DNA of 64,000 bases, from positions 83,741-147,740 of the IMG/VR virus record IMGVR_UViG_3300034073_004354; one strand, given 5' to 3'. Shown in pieces: positions 49,876 through 58,494 of this stretch; the stretch's first letter is position 1, and every line of letters begins with the position of its first letter. A program made the position numbers and the translations under genes. Source of the DNA: a virus. The notes beneath the pieces are model-generated. The model made no database searches, was not told where the DNA came from, and saw nothing but the letters and a program-made list of their open reading frames with translations.

Positions 49876-50037
49876 TTAAGAATTTTGTTTTAAAACTTCA
49901 GCCAAAAGCTCAACTAATTCTGCTAAAATTTCTTCACCCTCTTCCTTGGTAAAGCCGCTTTTAGACTTGATTATTAATTTGGATGCAAAAGAAGCAACTT
50001 TTCCAAAGGGAATTTTTATTTTTAATTGTTCGCCCAT
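49876..50037 (-). CDS. Very small hypothetical protein (53 aa)
   Basis: A frame with AAGGAG six bases before ATG 50037. It reads M-G-E-Q-L-K-I-K-I-P-F-G-K-V-A and then an acidic helix (E-E-G-E-E-I-L-A-E-L). An 8-bp hairpin (TTGAGAAT / ATTCTCAA) lies just upstream of the SD. Spacing and codon use argue it is real. Function unknown. Confidence 0.6.
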   Translation of the reverse strand: MGEQLKIKIPFGKVASFASKLIIKSKSGFTKEEGEEILAELVELLAEVLKQNS

Positions 50038-50061
50038 AGATTCTCCTTGAGAATTAAATTC

Positions 50062-50370
50062 TCAAAATAAATTATTTTTATTAGCAGAATCATTTTTAAG
50101 GTGGTTTATGTTAAATATTAAAAACACCTTTAAATCGTCATTGATATTTTCAAATAATTCTTCTAGAGAAGACTCAAACCAAGTATCCATACCATAGCTA
50201 TTTTTAAGTATTTTTCCATAAGAAATATTATACTTATCATCATCTATTTGATGCAATATAATTCTAAAGTTTGACCCCTTAATTGTGCAGTAAGAACCAA
50301 AACCTTTGATGCTTTCATAGGTAAAGAATTCATTATTATTAAAAAACTCTTCCATAGAATAGTAATTCAT
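50062..50370 (-). CDS. Small cap-motif family protein with long tail
   Basis: N-terminal Y-Y-S-M-E-E-F-F-N-N-N-E-F-F, beta middle with Y-C-T-I-K-G-S-N-F-R-I-I, cap S-S-L-E-E-L-F-E then F-L-I-F-N-I-N-H-L, followed by ~11 extra residues. Function unknown. Confidence 0.6.
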   Translation of the reverse strand: MNYYSMEEFFNNNEFFTYESIKGFGSYCTIKGSNFRIILHQIDDDKYNISYGKILKNSYGMDTWFESSLEELFENINDDLKVFLIFNINHLKNDSANKNNLF

Positions 50371-50415
50371 CTAATGAGCACCTCAATAAGTTTAATCTTT
50401 GCTATAATTATTCTT

Positions 50416-50895
50416 TTAAAACTTAGCTGCTTCGCCAATGGGAATGGTTTGTATGCCGGGCGATTCATTTATTTTATCAATTTCTTCTAAATCATTTTCA
50501 TAATGGATAGTACTACCCAGCTTTCTTAGGGTGGTGTCTTTGAGCTGTCCGTTAGTAAACGTAATCTTAGGTATATCTCTATCTTTAGAGCCAAGTAAAT
50601 TATATATACCCCATTCTATTGCGCAAGACTTTACATCTTGTGGTACACCATATATTTGTTTTTTAGCTGACTCTGCATTCTCAATTCTGCTGGTAACTAT
50701 GCAGACTATATCACCAGAATTATAATGCCCTTGAAGTTTTTGGATTACTGTTGAATTAGGTCCGCTTGTAAACATTCCGTAATCATCATCAGATTCGATC
50801 TCAGCTAAGGTACCATCAAAATCAAAGGTTACAATTTTTGGATCTGACTCCATTGCTATCTTGAGTAATCTTATTATTTTATCTTTTCTTTTCAT
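50416..50895 (-). CDS. HAD-superfamily phosphatase
   Basis: Motif I T-F-D-F-D-G-T-L-A with the nucleophilic Asp, motif II C-I-V-T-S-R and a C-terminal H-Y-E-N-D-L-E-E as acidic motif. Length 159 aa fits a cap-less HAD, such as a phosphatase acting on nucleotides or polynucleotide ends. SD GAGGG. A role with the RNA ligase (54988) is possible but unproved. Confidence 0.82.
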   Translation of the reverse strand: MKRKDKIIRLLKIAMESDPKIVTFDFDGTLAEIESDDDYGMFTSGPNSTVIQKLQGHYNSGDIVCIVTSRIENAESAKKQIYGVPQDVKSCAIEWGIYNLLGSKDRDIPKITFTNGQLKDTTLRKLGSTIHYENDLEEIDKINESPGIQTIPIGEAAKF

Positions 50896-50931
50896 AATGC
50901 CCTCTGCAAAATATTTTTAAATGATAGATTA

Positions 50932-51216
50932 TTACCTAAAGGCATTTAGGTTGAATATTACTTTTTCTTTTGTTTCTTCATTTAAAGAATCGAAAACTTC
51001 TTCAAACGAAACAAACCCTGAGTGAGTAAATCTATTTGGCATATCATATATCGTTTTTTTTGAAAAAAGCAAACGACCAAAAGATGTTACGCTATAATCT
51101 GTTCCGACAATATTCCACCATGTAATTAAGGTGTAGTTGCAGCTCTCACACCCGCAAGGTTCGTTTGGTAAAACTTTTAATACAGCATTTAGTCGTTCCA
51201 TATCTTGAGGATCCAT
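50932..51216 (-). CDS. Small cap-motif family protein, C-x-C-x2-C type
   Basis: N-terminal C-G-C-E-S-C-N-Y-T-L-I-T-W-W-N-I-V-G-T-D-Y resembles the member at 57277; cap F-E-E-V-F-D then K-V-I-F-N-L-N-A-F-R. The Cys cluster may bind zinc. It starts one base after the stop of the upstream gene. Function unknown. Confidence 0.65.
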   Translation of the reverse strand: MDPQDMERLNAVLKVLPNEPCGCESCNYTLITWWNIVGTDYSVTSFGRLLFSKKTIYDMPNRFTHSGFVSFEEVFDSLNEETKEKVIFNLNAFR

Positions 51217-51663
51217 CTATTCCTCTGTAATTGCTGCAAGATCTAAATCTGGATATTTTTTCTTAGCAACCTTGATGACATCTTTCTTCATTACATTATC
51301 GCCACGATGATAAAGATGCTTCCAATGCTCAATCCATCGAGCCTTTTCTCTCTCCCAGGTCTTGATGGGAATCTCACCAGATAATTCTTTGAGAATTTCT
51401 CTCAGTTCACTCCATGCTTGCTCCTTAGATTTTGCGGAAAAATCTTTAGGATGCTCATATGCCAGCATTAATCTGATCCCTAGTAAGTTTTTGACATTTA
51501 GAATTCCAGCAGCCCATTCGCAAGATTTAAAATCTTTATCTTTCATTTTTAAAGTAACCTCAGAAACCTTGGGGTAAAGCCACTCTACAAACTTCTGGCT
51601 CTCTCCCTCAAATTCTAGGGTTTGAATAGCTGTAGCTGCCAAGTCAATAATTTTCTTCTTCAT
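51217..51663 (-). CDS. Hypothetical helical protein (148 aa)
   Basis: ATG 51663 with GGAATATTT upstream. N-terminal M-K-K-K-I-I-D-L-A-A-T-A-I; the centre and C-terminus contain Trp-rich helices (W-E-R-E-K-A-R-W-I-E-H-W). The stop is one base from the next gene. No family recognised. Confidence 0.6.
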   Translation of the reverse strand: MKKKIIDLAATAIQTLEFEGESQKFVEWLYPKVSEVTLKMKDKDFKSCEWAAGILNVKNLLGIRLMLAYEHPKDFSAKSKEQAWSELREILKELSGEIPIKTWEREKARWIEHWKHLYHRGDNVMKKDVIKVAKKKYPDLDLAAITEE

Positions 51664-51706
51664 AAATATTCCAATAGTTTTACCCACCATGCAGAGCAGG
51701 GCGGGT

Positions 51707-52306
51707 TCAGTGTTTAATATTTTTGAGAGTTTGAATTGTGTTCTCTAGTGTGTTTTGTCTCTCAAGAAGTGCAAAGAAAAACCTGAGTGTATTATAGGCA
51801 TCAATATCTGCCCTGTGAGCCTTGCCCTCAAACTTTACTTTATATCGACCCATAGAGGATGATAGACCTCCTGCGGGCGATCTTCCGTTAGCCATTTCTA
51901 GAAATACAAAAAGAGTCTTTACATCCACCACCCTTCGACCAAAATGTGGAAAAGGAATATCTGCATCACGAAATTCTTTTAGAAGTTGGTCTGCATCACC
52001 CACACCCCATTGTAGGGGGTTAACAAAAACATTATTATCATTAATTACTTTAGATAGCTCCTCTGCCACTTGAGATAGAGGAACAGATTGTTCTTTAATA
52101 ATTTTATCGTCAATTCCAGTTAGTCCAACGATAAATGGATGAATAGCCTCACCCGGATCTAGATACCAACTCCAAGTCTGAATGTTCATTGGAGAATTTG
52201 GGTTGCCTACAGCTATGCCCACCTGAATAATCTTGGTAAGCTGATCGTTATCATCTTTGTTTAGTTCTAGATCTAGTGCTAGATAATTTTGACTTCTAAC
52301 AAACAT
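51707..52306 (-). CDS. DnaQ-like (DEDDh) 3'-5' exonuclease
   Basis: Exonuclease motif I L-A-L-D-L-E-L-N (D-x-E), motif II with W-G-V-G-D-A-D-Q-L and motif III H-R-A-D-I-D-A-Y-N-T (H-x-A-x-x-D-A). These fit the epsilon/RNase T superfamily. Length 199 aa has no extra domain. It could proofread or trim DNA or RNA. Confidence 0.87.
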   Translation of the reverse strand: MFVRSQNYLALDLELNKDDNDQLTKIIQVGIAVGNPNSPMNIQTWSWYLDPGEAIHPFIVGLTGIDDKIIKEQSVPLSQVAEELSKVINDNNVFVNPLQWGVGDADQLLKEFRDADIPFPHFGRRVVDVKTLFVFLEMANGRSPAGGLSSSMGRYKVKFEGKAHRADIDAYNTLRFFFALLERQNTLENTIQTLKNIKH

Positions 52307-52412
52307 GTGCCGCCTTTATATTGAGCATTACTATAAAGTTTAAGCTTGCAAAATTTAGTTATGGCTCCGCCCATTATAGTTATAGCAAGTTTAACTTTGA
52401 TATTATTTTGGT

Positions 52413-52592
52413 TTAAAATCGTTCTTGATTTTCTTCTTTTACTTCAAGCAAATTTGTTTTTTTAATCTGAGCACGTAAAAAATCTATTTCTTCCAATAGA
52501 TGAATTATATCATCCTTACTAAAAGCAACATCTTTTTCACCCGATGCTTCTACAATATTACGAATTCTTTTTTCCAATTTAGAAATTTTCAT
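52413..52592 (-). CDS. Very small helical protein (59 aa)
   Basis: GGAG lies seven bases before ATG 52592. It reads M-K-I-S-K-L-E-K-R-I-R-N-I, is all helix and charged, and ends with TAA at 52413. It lies in the 338-base gap between the exonuclease and the plus-strand lysozyme, the rest of which is AT-rich. Function unknown. Confidence 0.65.
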   Translation of the reverse strand: MKISKLEKRIRNIVEASGEKDVAFSKDDIIHLLEEIDFLRAQIKKTNLLEVKEENQERF

Positions 52593-52644
52593 TTAATGGC
52601 TCCGGTTTCTTTTACTAATAAGATTATTTAAAATAGAGGCAGAT

Positions 52645-53535
52645 ATGAATAAAAGCATTGAACTACTAGAAAGATATTTAGTTACCAATAATAAAATTAA
52701 AAAAATAAATGATCTTAAAACCATCCAAAAGAAAAGTCTTGAATATCTACAGCTTTTAAAGAAGGCTTATTCTTACGGAGAACTTGAAAAATTATTTGAG
52801 GAAGCATCGAGAGAAATGGGTGGAGCAAGTAACACGCCCACCAATACATCTGAAAGTTCAGAATTTGAAACATTAAATCAATTATTTGCAGATGCAGAAA
52901 AAGAAATTGGAGCAACAAACCCTAACGCCAATGTTAATCCAGAGCCTACAGCAAATACTGCACCTTCACAGCCTGCTAGTGGTGCACCAACACCTCCGGT
53001 ACCAACAAATACTTCGTCTGGAAATTCTGGAAAAATTAGTCCAGGTGGAACAGAAAAACTTAAAAGTGCAGAGGCATATCGTGGTATCCCTGATTTAGTC
53101 GCTTATTCAGACCCGCCAAGATATAGCATAGCATATGGAAATACTTATTATCCAAAGGGATGGAAAGGTTGGCCCGTAGATAAAGATTGTGGAAATAATA
53201 ATCGGTGCGTCAAAAAGGGTGATACCCTGCGTGATAAACAAGAAGCCGATGCCTTATTTGATGGTGTTGTGGATGATTTTAATGATGTAGTACGTAATTC
53301 TGTTACCTCATCAATAAATCAAAATCAATTTGATGCACTAGTTATTTTCGCCTATAACATGGGGCCTGGTGCTTTTAAGAGAAGCAATCTACTTAAACTA
53401 ATAAATGAAAATCCTAATGATCGTGAAAGAATAAGCGCAGATTGGCCTACCTATACCAAAAATCTATTTTTTAGAAATGGTGTACCACAGCTAGCCTCAA
53501 GAAGACAAATGGAACTAGATCTTTATTTTAAATGA
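52645..53535 (+). CDS. GH24 lysozyme with N-terminal virion-like region
   Basis: The C-terminal ~150 residues match T4-type (GH24) lysozymes: the Glu of S-A-E-A-Y, Asp in Y-S-D-P-P, then I-A-Y-G-N-T and N-Q-F-D-A-L-V-I-F-A-Y-N-M-G. The catalytic triad Thr is Ser here (Y-S-I-A-Y-G). The N-terminal 60 residues are a helical leader and are followed by a Pro/Thr/Ala linker. It is likely a virion-bound enzyme. A Cys-rich insert (C-G-N-N-N-R-C) is present. Confidence 0.85.
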   Translation: MNKSIELLERYLVTNNKIKKINDLKTIQKKSLEYLQLLKKAYSYGELEKLFEEASREMGGASNTPTNTSESSEFETLNQLFADAEKEIGATNPNANVNPEPTANTAPSQPASGAPTPPVPTNTSSGNSGKISPGGTEKLKSAEAYRGIPDLVAYSDPPRYSIAYGNTYYPKGWKGWPVDKDCGNNNRCVKKGDTLRDKQEADALFDGVVDDFNDVVRNSVTSSINQNQFDALVIFAYNMGPGAFKRSNLLKLINENPNDRERISADWPTYTKNLFFRNGVPQLASRRQMELDLYFK

Positions 53536-53562
53536 TAAAACATTATATTGTTTAATTAAAAA

Positions 53563-53820
53563 CTAAAATAATTTCATAATTATAGAATCAACTAAGTCTG
53601 CCACCTCATTTAGTCGAATGGAATCTAGATGATTAGCCAACTTAATTAGTTCTTTAATGTCCTCTAGCGAAGACTTATATCCTCCGCCTCTAGCTTTCCT
53701 TTTGCAATATTGCTTCTGTGAAAAACCTTTTGGATTGGAACAATTAATATTTTTCTTATATTTTGTTGACCAACGTTTTTTGCCAACCCTAGGTGAATTA
53801 TATTTAGAAATCTTTTCCAT
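53563..53820 (-). CDS. Small basic phage protein (85 aa)
   Basis: I-N-C-S-N-P-K-G-F-S-Q-K-Q-Y-C-K-R-K matches a block often found in large phages as a C-terminal or stand-alone domain. ATG 53820 has GAGG upstream. The C-terminal helix (L-A-N-H-L-D-S-I-R) recalls the leaders of virion proteins. Convergent with the lysozyme gene. Confidence 0.65.
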   Translation of the reverse strand: MEKISKYNSPRVGKKRWSTKYKKNINCSNPKGFSQKQYCKRKARGGGYKSSLEDIKELIKLANHLDSIRLNEVADLVDSIIMKLF

Positions 53821-53948
53821 AGCCACCTCAACTCATGGGTAGATATTAATAGCGCGTATCTTACAAAGATATTTTATAATCCTCTGTTGCTAGGAAAGAT
53901 TACTATTTAATTCAGGTGTTGCGTCAAAGTTTAATTGTTTCGAAAAAT

Positions 53949-54890
53949 TTAATTAGCTAAAGTTGCAGTACCTACAATACCTACTTGACCCACTCCTTCT
54001 AAGGTAGAACCATTTGCAGGAATCATAGTTTCTGTAATTTCGTAACGATACATATAAATAGCTAATAAAGACCCAACGGGGAATTGTGATAATCCGGTAA
54101 CGAACATAGAACCGTTATCATCACCCACACAAAGCGAGCCGCCTAAATAATAGTACCCATATTCATCATATACATCAACTATGACAAAAAACAATCCACT
54201 ACCTGTTGGCTCCCATGCAAAGCTAGTCCCACTTCTATAAACCACAGGTGGAAATGCAGTATTCACAGTACTTAAAATTTCTACAGGTGTTAGTAGGAAT
54301 AGTTGTTCAGGTGTATGCAAGGCATTTTCAATAAAGAATTCGCCTAATGAATTGTTAGGATAAGTCTCCAATCCATAAAAACTATAATATGAAAAATCAT
54401 TTGGATACTGACTTTCCATCCTATATTCTGGCTGCCCTTGATTATAAACTCTGGATAAGGTTAGTGTGTTGACCTGGTCAGATATCTGCGCAGATGCACC
54501 TATGTTATAAAATTGTGTTGAAGGATCAGTCTGTGAAACAAACCCGGTACAAGTTCCTGCTGGTGGAATCCATTCGTTCCAAGACCTATTTACAGGTGGG
54601 TGTAAGGCTAAAACAGAAGATACTCTTGTTGTTGTAGTATATTCATAAAAGCATTCTGGACATGGCACATCTAATCTTGTAAACCTTAATACACCACCAT
54701 ATAATCCGGTTGGGGTAATAACAGTAGTATCCGTATCAGAAAAAGAAGTATCGCTAACAACATCTGTTTCAAAAACATAGTCTGTTTCTACCACTTCTGT
54801 ATCCAAGGATATGCCCGTCTCAACCTCATCAATCATATAGTCTACAGATAAACCACCACAAGAAAGTAATAATAAGAGAAAGCTATTCAT
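53949..54890 (-). CDS. Lipoprotein with Asp/Thr-rich spacer (313 aa)
   Basis: A short signal with lipobox L-L-S-C is followed by a Asp/Thr/Glu-rich spacer to ~60 (D-T-S-F-S-D-T-D-T-T) and then a beta-rich ectodomain with many Tyr/Phe and several Cys. This build is typical of Myxococcota-type surface lipoproteins. SD GGAG. Likely displayed on the host outer membrane. Confidence 0.7.
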   Translation of the reverse strand: MNSFLLLLLSCGGLSVDYMIDEVETGISLDTEVVETDYVFETDVVSDTSFSDTDTTVITPTGLYGGVLRFTRLDVPCPECFYEYTTTTRVSSVLALHPPVNRSWNEWIPPAGTCTGFVSQTDPSTQFYNIGASAQISDQVNTLTLSRVYNQGQPEYRMESQYPNDFSYYSFYGLETYPNNSLGEFFIENALHTPEQLFLLTPVEILSTVNTAFPPVVYRSGTSFAWEPTGSGLFFVIVDVYDEYGYYYLGGSLCVGDDNGSMFVTGLSQFPVGSLLAIYMYRYEITETMIPANGSTLEGVGQVGIVGTATLAN

Positions 54891-54987
54891 AAAATCTCCA
54901 TAATTAAAGAAAATAACTAAGTTAGCTTGTAGAATTAATAGTTCTTCATCTGGGTAGAAAAGAACTGGGGCTATTATTTTTGCAACT

Positions 54988-56088
54988 TTATTTTCTGGTT
55001 AGGTAATCATTGCCGACCAATTTATAAGCAATTCGATTTGGAATTGTGATTGCATCTCTTCCTGCATAAAAAACTTGTTCACCATCCCAACGTAAAACAA
55101 TACCTTCTCGGATGTTATCTCCGCTTAGTAAAGTTTTACCTTCTGCCATACTGACAATAGCAGATGGAATTCCTTCACCGGCTTGCCAAATGACCCTATC
55201 TACAACAGGAACAGTTGGAATAGAAATATTCTGGCAGAAAGCTAATAACTCCTCCCAAGTCAAATATCTATTCTTATTTGAATCCCAGCAATCAAATGCT
55301 ACAAATCTCGCCGTATCTTGTCCGTACTTTAAGTCTTGGACTGGACCATAGACTTCGCCATATAAAGCATACCCAGGATAATCTTTTAATTTATCTGCTA
55401 GTCCTTCCCTTTGAGCCACTTCCCACCACAGACCTCCAGTATCTTCACCTTCCGGTTCCTTCTTGAATAGGGTTCTGGATCTGGCCCAGAATTTTAATTC
55501 TCCCTGGTATGGAAGCCAACCATAACAAGCATTTGTACCATGGATCTTTTCTGTAATCCAGACCTGAGAACCATCAGGGATATACTTCCAGCCTTTACTG
55601 AGCGATTCTACATCGTACTTTGCCGTACCCAAAAGGCCATGTGGTCCGCTGGTTGGACGACCAGATTGAAAACCAAAGCGTCCCCCACTTTGAATCGGAG
55701 CAATATATTTTTTTAATTCCAAAAGTGCAGTAACTTCTCGGTTAGTTTTAAACTTCCATTCATCAGGCAATGGCACCATCAAACCACGACTGATAATGCC
55801 GCGAAGCTTTACAGTTTTAATTCTGGCATATCCATCGCTCTTTGCCATCTTCTGCATGTGGGCAAAGTAAGGATGGGACACTGGCACCATAGGGTCATTA
55901 ACAGAGTCAATCCAGATACCTTGATCACCCTCTGAGAATTGACCTTTCTTTACTACGGCAAAGTTTACACCAGACCCATCGGGTGAAACTAGATCTAGTA
56001 AATCAGCATTGGGATGCTTAATTACCTTTTGAATAGTAACCACCTCTGCTAGAGGATTTGCATCGGAATATTCTTCAACAGTAAACAT
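54988..56088 (-). CDS. RNA ligase, Rnl5/DRB0094-type
   Basis: The N-terminal ~150 residues are an OB-like domain (K-H-P-N-A-D-L-L-D-L) as in the DRB0094 family. The nucleotidyltransferase motifs follow: I, T-E-K-I-H-G-T-N with the AMP-accepting Lys; IIIa-like Y-G-E-V-Y-G-P; IV, R-E-G-I-V-L-R; and V, Y-K-L-V-G. ATG 56088 follows GGAGTATAAA. It probably repairs tRNAs or other RNA nicked by host defence. The stop of the neighbouring paralogue supplies the SD. Confidence 0.9.
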   Translation of the reverse strand: MFTVEEYSDANPLAEVVTIQKVIKHPNADLLDLVSPDGSGVNFAVVKKGQFSEGDQGIWIDSVNDPMVPVSHPYFAHMQKMAKSDGYARIKTVKLRGIISRGLMVPLPDEWKFKTNREVTALLELKKYIAPIQSGGRFGFQSGRPTSGPHGLLGTAKYDVESLSKGWKYIPDGSQVWITEKIHGTNACYGWLPYQGELKFWARSRTLFKKEPEGEDTGGLWWEVAQREGLADKLKDYPGYALYGEVYGPVQDLKYGQDTARFVAFDCWDSNKNRYLTWEELLAFCQNISIPTVPVVDRVIWQAGEGIPSAIVSMAEGKTLLSGDNIREGIVLRWDGEQVFYAGRDAITIPNRIAYKLVGNDYLTRK

Positions 56089-56089
56089 T

Positions 56090-56392
56090 TTATACTCCAA
56101 ATATATCTAGGTTCCAGATTATTTTTTCCTTGATATCTTCTGGGCAAAGATCAAAGAATTCTTCAAAAGTTACTGGCTTATATAGAAATTCAATATCTAG
56201 CTCGTTAATATGCCTTAGGTATTTTATTTTAATCCCTCCTTCTATTAGGAGGTAGACTTGAAACTTTAATTTTTGATCTTTAATATAGAAGTGATTGTAG
56301 AATTCACCAGGAGTGATAAAGTCTAAATCTGCTATTTTATCTAGGGCTTCGTAATATTTCTTGGTGTAGTCATCAGAACTATCATGACTCAT
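56090..56392 (-). CDS. Small cap-motif family protein (array end)
   Basis: N-terminal D-L-D-F-I-T-P-G-E-F-Y-N-H-F matches the 'D-F-L-x-x-G-E-F' subgroup (57879, 60059); cap F-E-E-F-F-D-L-C-P then K-I-I-W-N-L-D-I-F. The last codons (GGA GTA TAA) form the SD of the RNA ligase. Function unknown. Confidence 0.65.
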   Translation of the reverse strand: MSHDSSDDYTKKYYEALDKIADLDFITPGEFYNHFYIKDQKLKFQVYLLIEGGIKIKYLRHINELDIEFLYKPVTFEEFFDLCPEDIKEKIIWNLDIFGV

Positions 56393-56576
56393 TGGAAATA
56401 TCTAGATTTAGAAGCGTTTGAATTAGCTCATATTTTTTGATCGGAGGTAAAGATCTATAGTAGGAATTAATTTCTGCCGGGATTACCTTAACAGAATCAT
56501 TATGATTTAGGCATGATATTGAATCATCACCCTTACAATTGGGGCAAGGTTCAAAAACATAAATATCGTAATTCAT
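56382..56576 (-). CDS. Small Cys protein (64 aa)
   Basis: C-P-N-C-K-G and a later C-L-N-H form a possible zinc site. The C-terminal helix L-P-P-I-K-K-Y-E-L-I-Q resembles the cap of the surrounding family but lacks the final motif. It is chained to both neighbours by overlaps. Confidence 0.55.
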   Translation of the reverse strand: MNYDIYVFEPCPNCKGDDSISCLNHNDSVKVIPAEINSYYRSLPPIKKYELIQTLLNLDISNES

Positions 56577-56903
56577 TTACCACAAATCCACGTATGGATT
56601 GCTTGGCCTTGTATAACCACAAATTTTATAAACCTGGCCCTTTAAGAATCCATATTGGCGATTCCATTCTGGCATAATTTTACCCTTATCTAGATTGTAG
56701 TTTTTACGCAATTTATCTAAGGTAGCCTCGCAGAACTGAGACTCCAGATCTGAAATCTTATTCATTAGAGATTCTCTTTGCTCTGGAGTGCCTGAAAAAG
56801 AACTACTCATAAGCATCTGCCTTAGGTGCCTTGAATCAGAATGAAATGACTGCTCTAAGGTCATAGAAACTAGTTCTAGCTCCGTTTGATTATCTTGTTC
56901 CAT
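56577..56903 (-). CDS. Hypothetical protein (108 aa) inside the array
   Basis: SD GGAGG. Mainly helical with a Met/Ser-rich middle and W-N-R-Q-Y-G-F-L-K-G-Q near the end. Unlike its neighbours it lacks the cap motif. Function unknown. Confidence 0.6.
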   Translation of the reverse strand: MEQDNQTELELVSMTLEQSFHSDSRHLRQMLMSSSFSGTPEQRESLMNKISDLESQFCEATLDKLRKNYNLDKGKIMPEWNRQYGFLKGQVYKICGYTRPSNPYVDLW

Positions 56904-56911
56904 AATTCCTC

Positions 56912-57271
56912 CTATTTAAATAACTCGAGATTAAAAACAATCTTTTCCCTTAGATGGTCTGGAAGGAAATCGAATACTTCTTCCAGGCTATATTCGACCA
57001 CCATAGTTTTTGGCATCATCGGGCATATATTGGTGAGTCGGATCTTTTGATAGACATAAGAAGCGTAAATTACTTTTTGTGTAAGCCCTGAGATATTAGT
57101 CTTATAAGATGTTTGCTTAAACTTAACTACATCCACTGGGAGTGTAAAGCTACAAATATCACACTTACATTCAACAAATGAATCGCTTAGTAATAAAGCC
57201 TTTGCATCTTCATCTCTTTGAATTAGGTCACTTATATAGCTAACTTGTAGCTTGTTATTTATAGTTGGCAT
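56912..57271 (-). CDS. Small cap-motif family protein, C-x-C-x2-C type
   Basis: C-K-C-D-I-C-S-F-T-L in the centre and the cap S-L-E-E-V-F-D-F-L-P then K-I-V-F-N-L-E-L-F-K. It resembles 50932 and 57277. A possible SD is far from the ATG. Function unknown. Confidence 0.65.
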   Translation of the reverse strand: MPTINNKLQVSYISDLIQRDEDAKALLLSDSFVECKCDICSFTLPVDVVKFKQTSYKTNISGLTQKVIYASYVYQKIRLTNICPMMPKTMVVEYSLEEVFDFLPDHLREKIVFNLELFK

Positions 57272-57276
57272 TTGAT

Positions 57277-57558
57277 CTACAATTCCTCTCTAGGAAGAAA
57301 TTCATTCAGGTTAAAAATCAAAATATCTTTAAACTCTCCATCGACACCATCAAAAAATTCTTCAAAGCAAATATATTGACAGTGCCTTGCAGGACTTGAC
57401 CATCCACCTACTGGATAACTTACCGCATATGAAAATCCTCCATCATCTTTGGTAATCCAATATTTGGTTCCGATTATATTAAACCAAATAATATCTGATG
57501 GCTCTTCGCAACCTCCGCAATAACACTGTGCCAGTAATTCTTTTGGAAAGATTTCCAT
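57277..57558 (-). CDS. Small cap-motif family protein, Cys type
   Basis: ATG 57558 (M-E-I-F-P-K-E-L-L) with AGGA overlapping the upstream stop; the longer frame is rejected. It has C-Y-C-G-G-C-E-E and I-I-W-F-N-I-I-G-T-K-Y as at 50932. Cap F-E-E-F-F-D then L-I-F-N-L-N-E-F plus a short tail. Function unknown. Confidence 0.65.
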   Translation of the reverse strand: MEIFPKELLAQCYCGGCEEPSDIIWFNIIGTKYWITKDDGGFSYAVSYPVGGWSSPARHCQYICFEEFFDGVDGEFKDILIFNLNEFLPREEL

Positions 57559-57563
57559 TATTC

Positions 57564-57875
57564 CTACTTGAAGATATCTAAGTTGAATATAATCTTGTCC
57601 TGCCACTCTTGAGGTAGTATTTCAAACCATTCATTCATATCAATTGATTCCTGCATGATATTGCCACGATTAATGATAATAAAATATCTTTCACTTATAA
57701 AGTATCTCATACCATCATACGTAGAATCTAAACAATTTTTTCCATAAATAACTATTCCAAAATCTGTCTTTGGAATACATAAATGGTCATATGTTACTCC
57801 GCTTTTATAAATAACAAAGCCCATATCTAGAAGTATAGCTTTGTACTCATCGTATGTGAACTTTGTAAAATTCAT
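57564..57875 (-). CDS. Small cap-motif family protein
   Basis: Begins M-N-F-T-K-F-T-Y-D-E-Y; beta-rich middle; cap M-N-E-W-F-E-I-L-P then K-I-I-F-N-L-D-I-F-K. Its stop TAG is part of the SD (TAGGAA) of the next gene. Function unknown. Confidence 0.65.
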   Translation of the reverse strand: MNFTKFTYDEYKAILLDMGFVIYKSGVTYDHLCIPKTDFGIVIYGKNCLDSTYDGMRYFISERYFIIINRGNIMQESIDMNEWFEILPQEWQDKIIFNLDIFK

Positions 57876-57878
57876 GCC

Positions 57879-58193
57879 TCACCGAAATAAATCTAAGTTA
57901 AATAAAATCTTTTCTTTAATATCATCAGGACACATATCAAAAAATTCTTCAAAAGGTGTGACGATATAATAGTTTGAAGAATGGTTGGATGGAATAAGAT
58001 ATTGAATCATTGGCCTGTTTACATCAACCTCAATAATTCTCATCCTTAGATTCGACCCAATAAAAGAATATTGATTAGAAAACTCTCCCCTCTCAAGGAA
58101 ATCTAAATTATCTAGCCGCCGATATAGTTTTGATAGAATATTTTTAGTTTTTTTCACAAGAGAATTTATATCATCAAATTCATCATCTATCAT
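57879..58193 (-). CDS. Small cap-motif family protein, D-F-L type
   Basis: L-D-N-L-D-F-L-E-R-G-E-F-S-N matches 60059 and 56090. Cap F-E-E-F-F-D-M-C-P then K-I-L-F-N-L-D-L-F-R. The SD is AGGTGA, formed by the final Arg and stop codons of the upstream gene. Function unknown. Confidence 0.68.
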   Translation of the reverse strand: MIDDEFDDINSLVKKTKNILSKLYRRLDNLDFLERGEFSNQYSFIGSNLRMRIIEVDVNRPMIQYLIPSNHSSNYYIVTPFEEFFDMCPDDIKEKILFNLDLFR

Positions 58194-58196
58194 TTT

Positions 58197-58484
58197 TCAC
58201 CTAAACATATCTAAATGAAAAGCAAAACAAGCTTGTGTTTCTGGCTTTGCAGATTCAAAAAATTCTTGGAATGTTTTGTGAGGTCGGCTTGGCAAATCCC
58301 ATTGCATTATTGTAATCTTGCAACGTCGGTCTAGCGGATCTAGAGAGTTTCTCCTATCAACATAGAACATCCAATCATCACCCGCAACCTTAAAATGATT
58401 GGGCGATTCCACCAAACTCTTAAGGCAACTAATTGATTCTAAATATTCTCTAGCCTTAGAATATTCTAAGCTTTCAATCTTCAT
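58197..58484 (-). CDS. Small cap-motif family protein, M-K-I-E type
   Basis: M-K-I-E-S-L-E-Y-S-K-A and L-E-S-I-S-C-L open the protein; a Trp/basic beta middle follows; cap F-Q-E-F-F-E then F-H-L-D-M-F-R. TTT AGG TGA ends the gene and serves as SD for the next. Function unknown. Confidence 0.68.
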   Translation of the reverse strand: MKIESLEYSKAREYLESISCLKSLVESPNHFKVAGDDWMFYVDRRNSLDPLDRRCKITIMQWDLPSRPHKTFQEFFESAKPETQACFAFHLDMFR

Positions 58485-58494
58485 AATTTATTTC

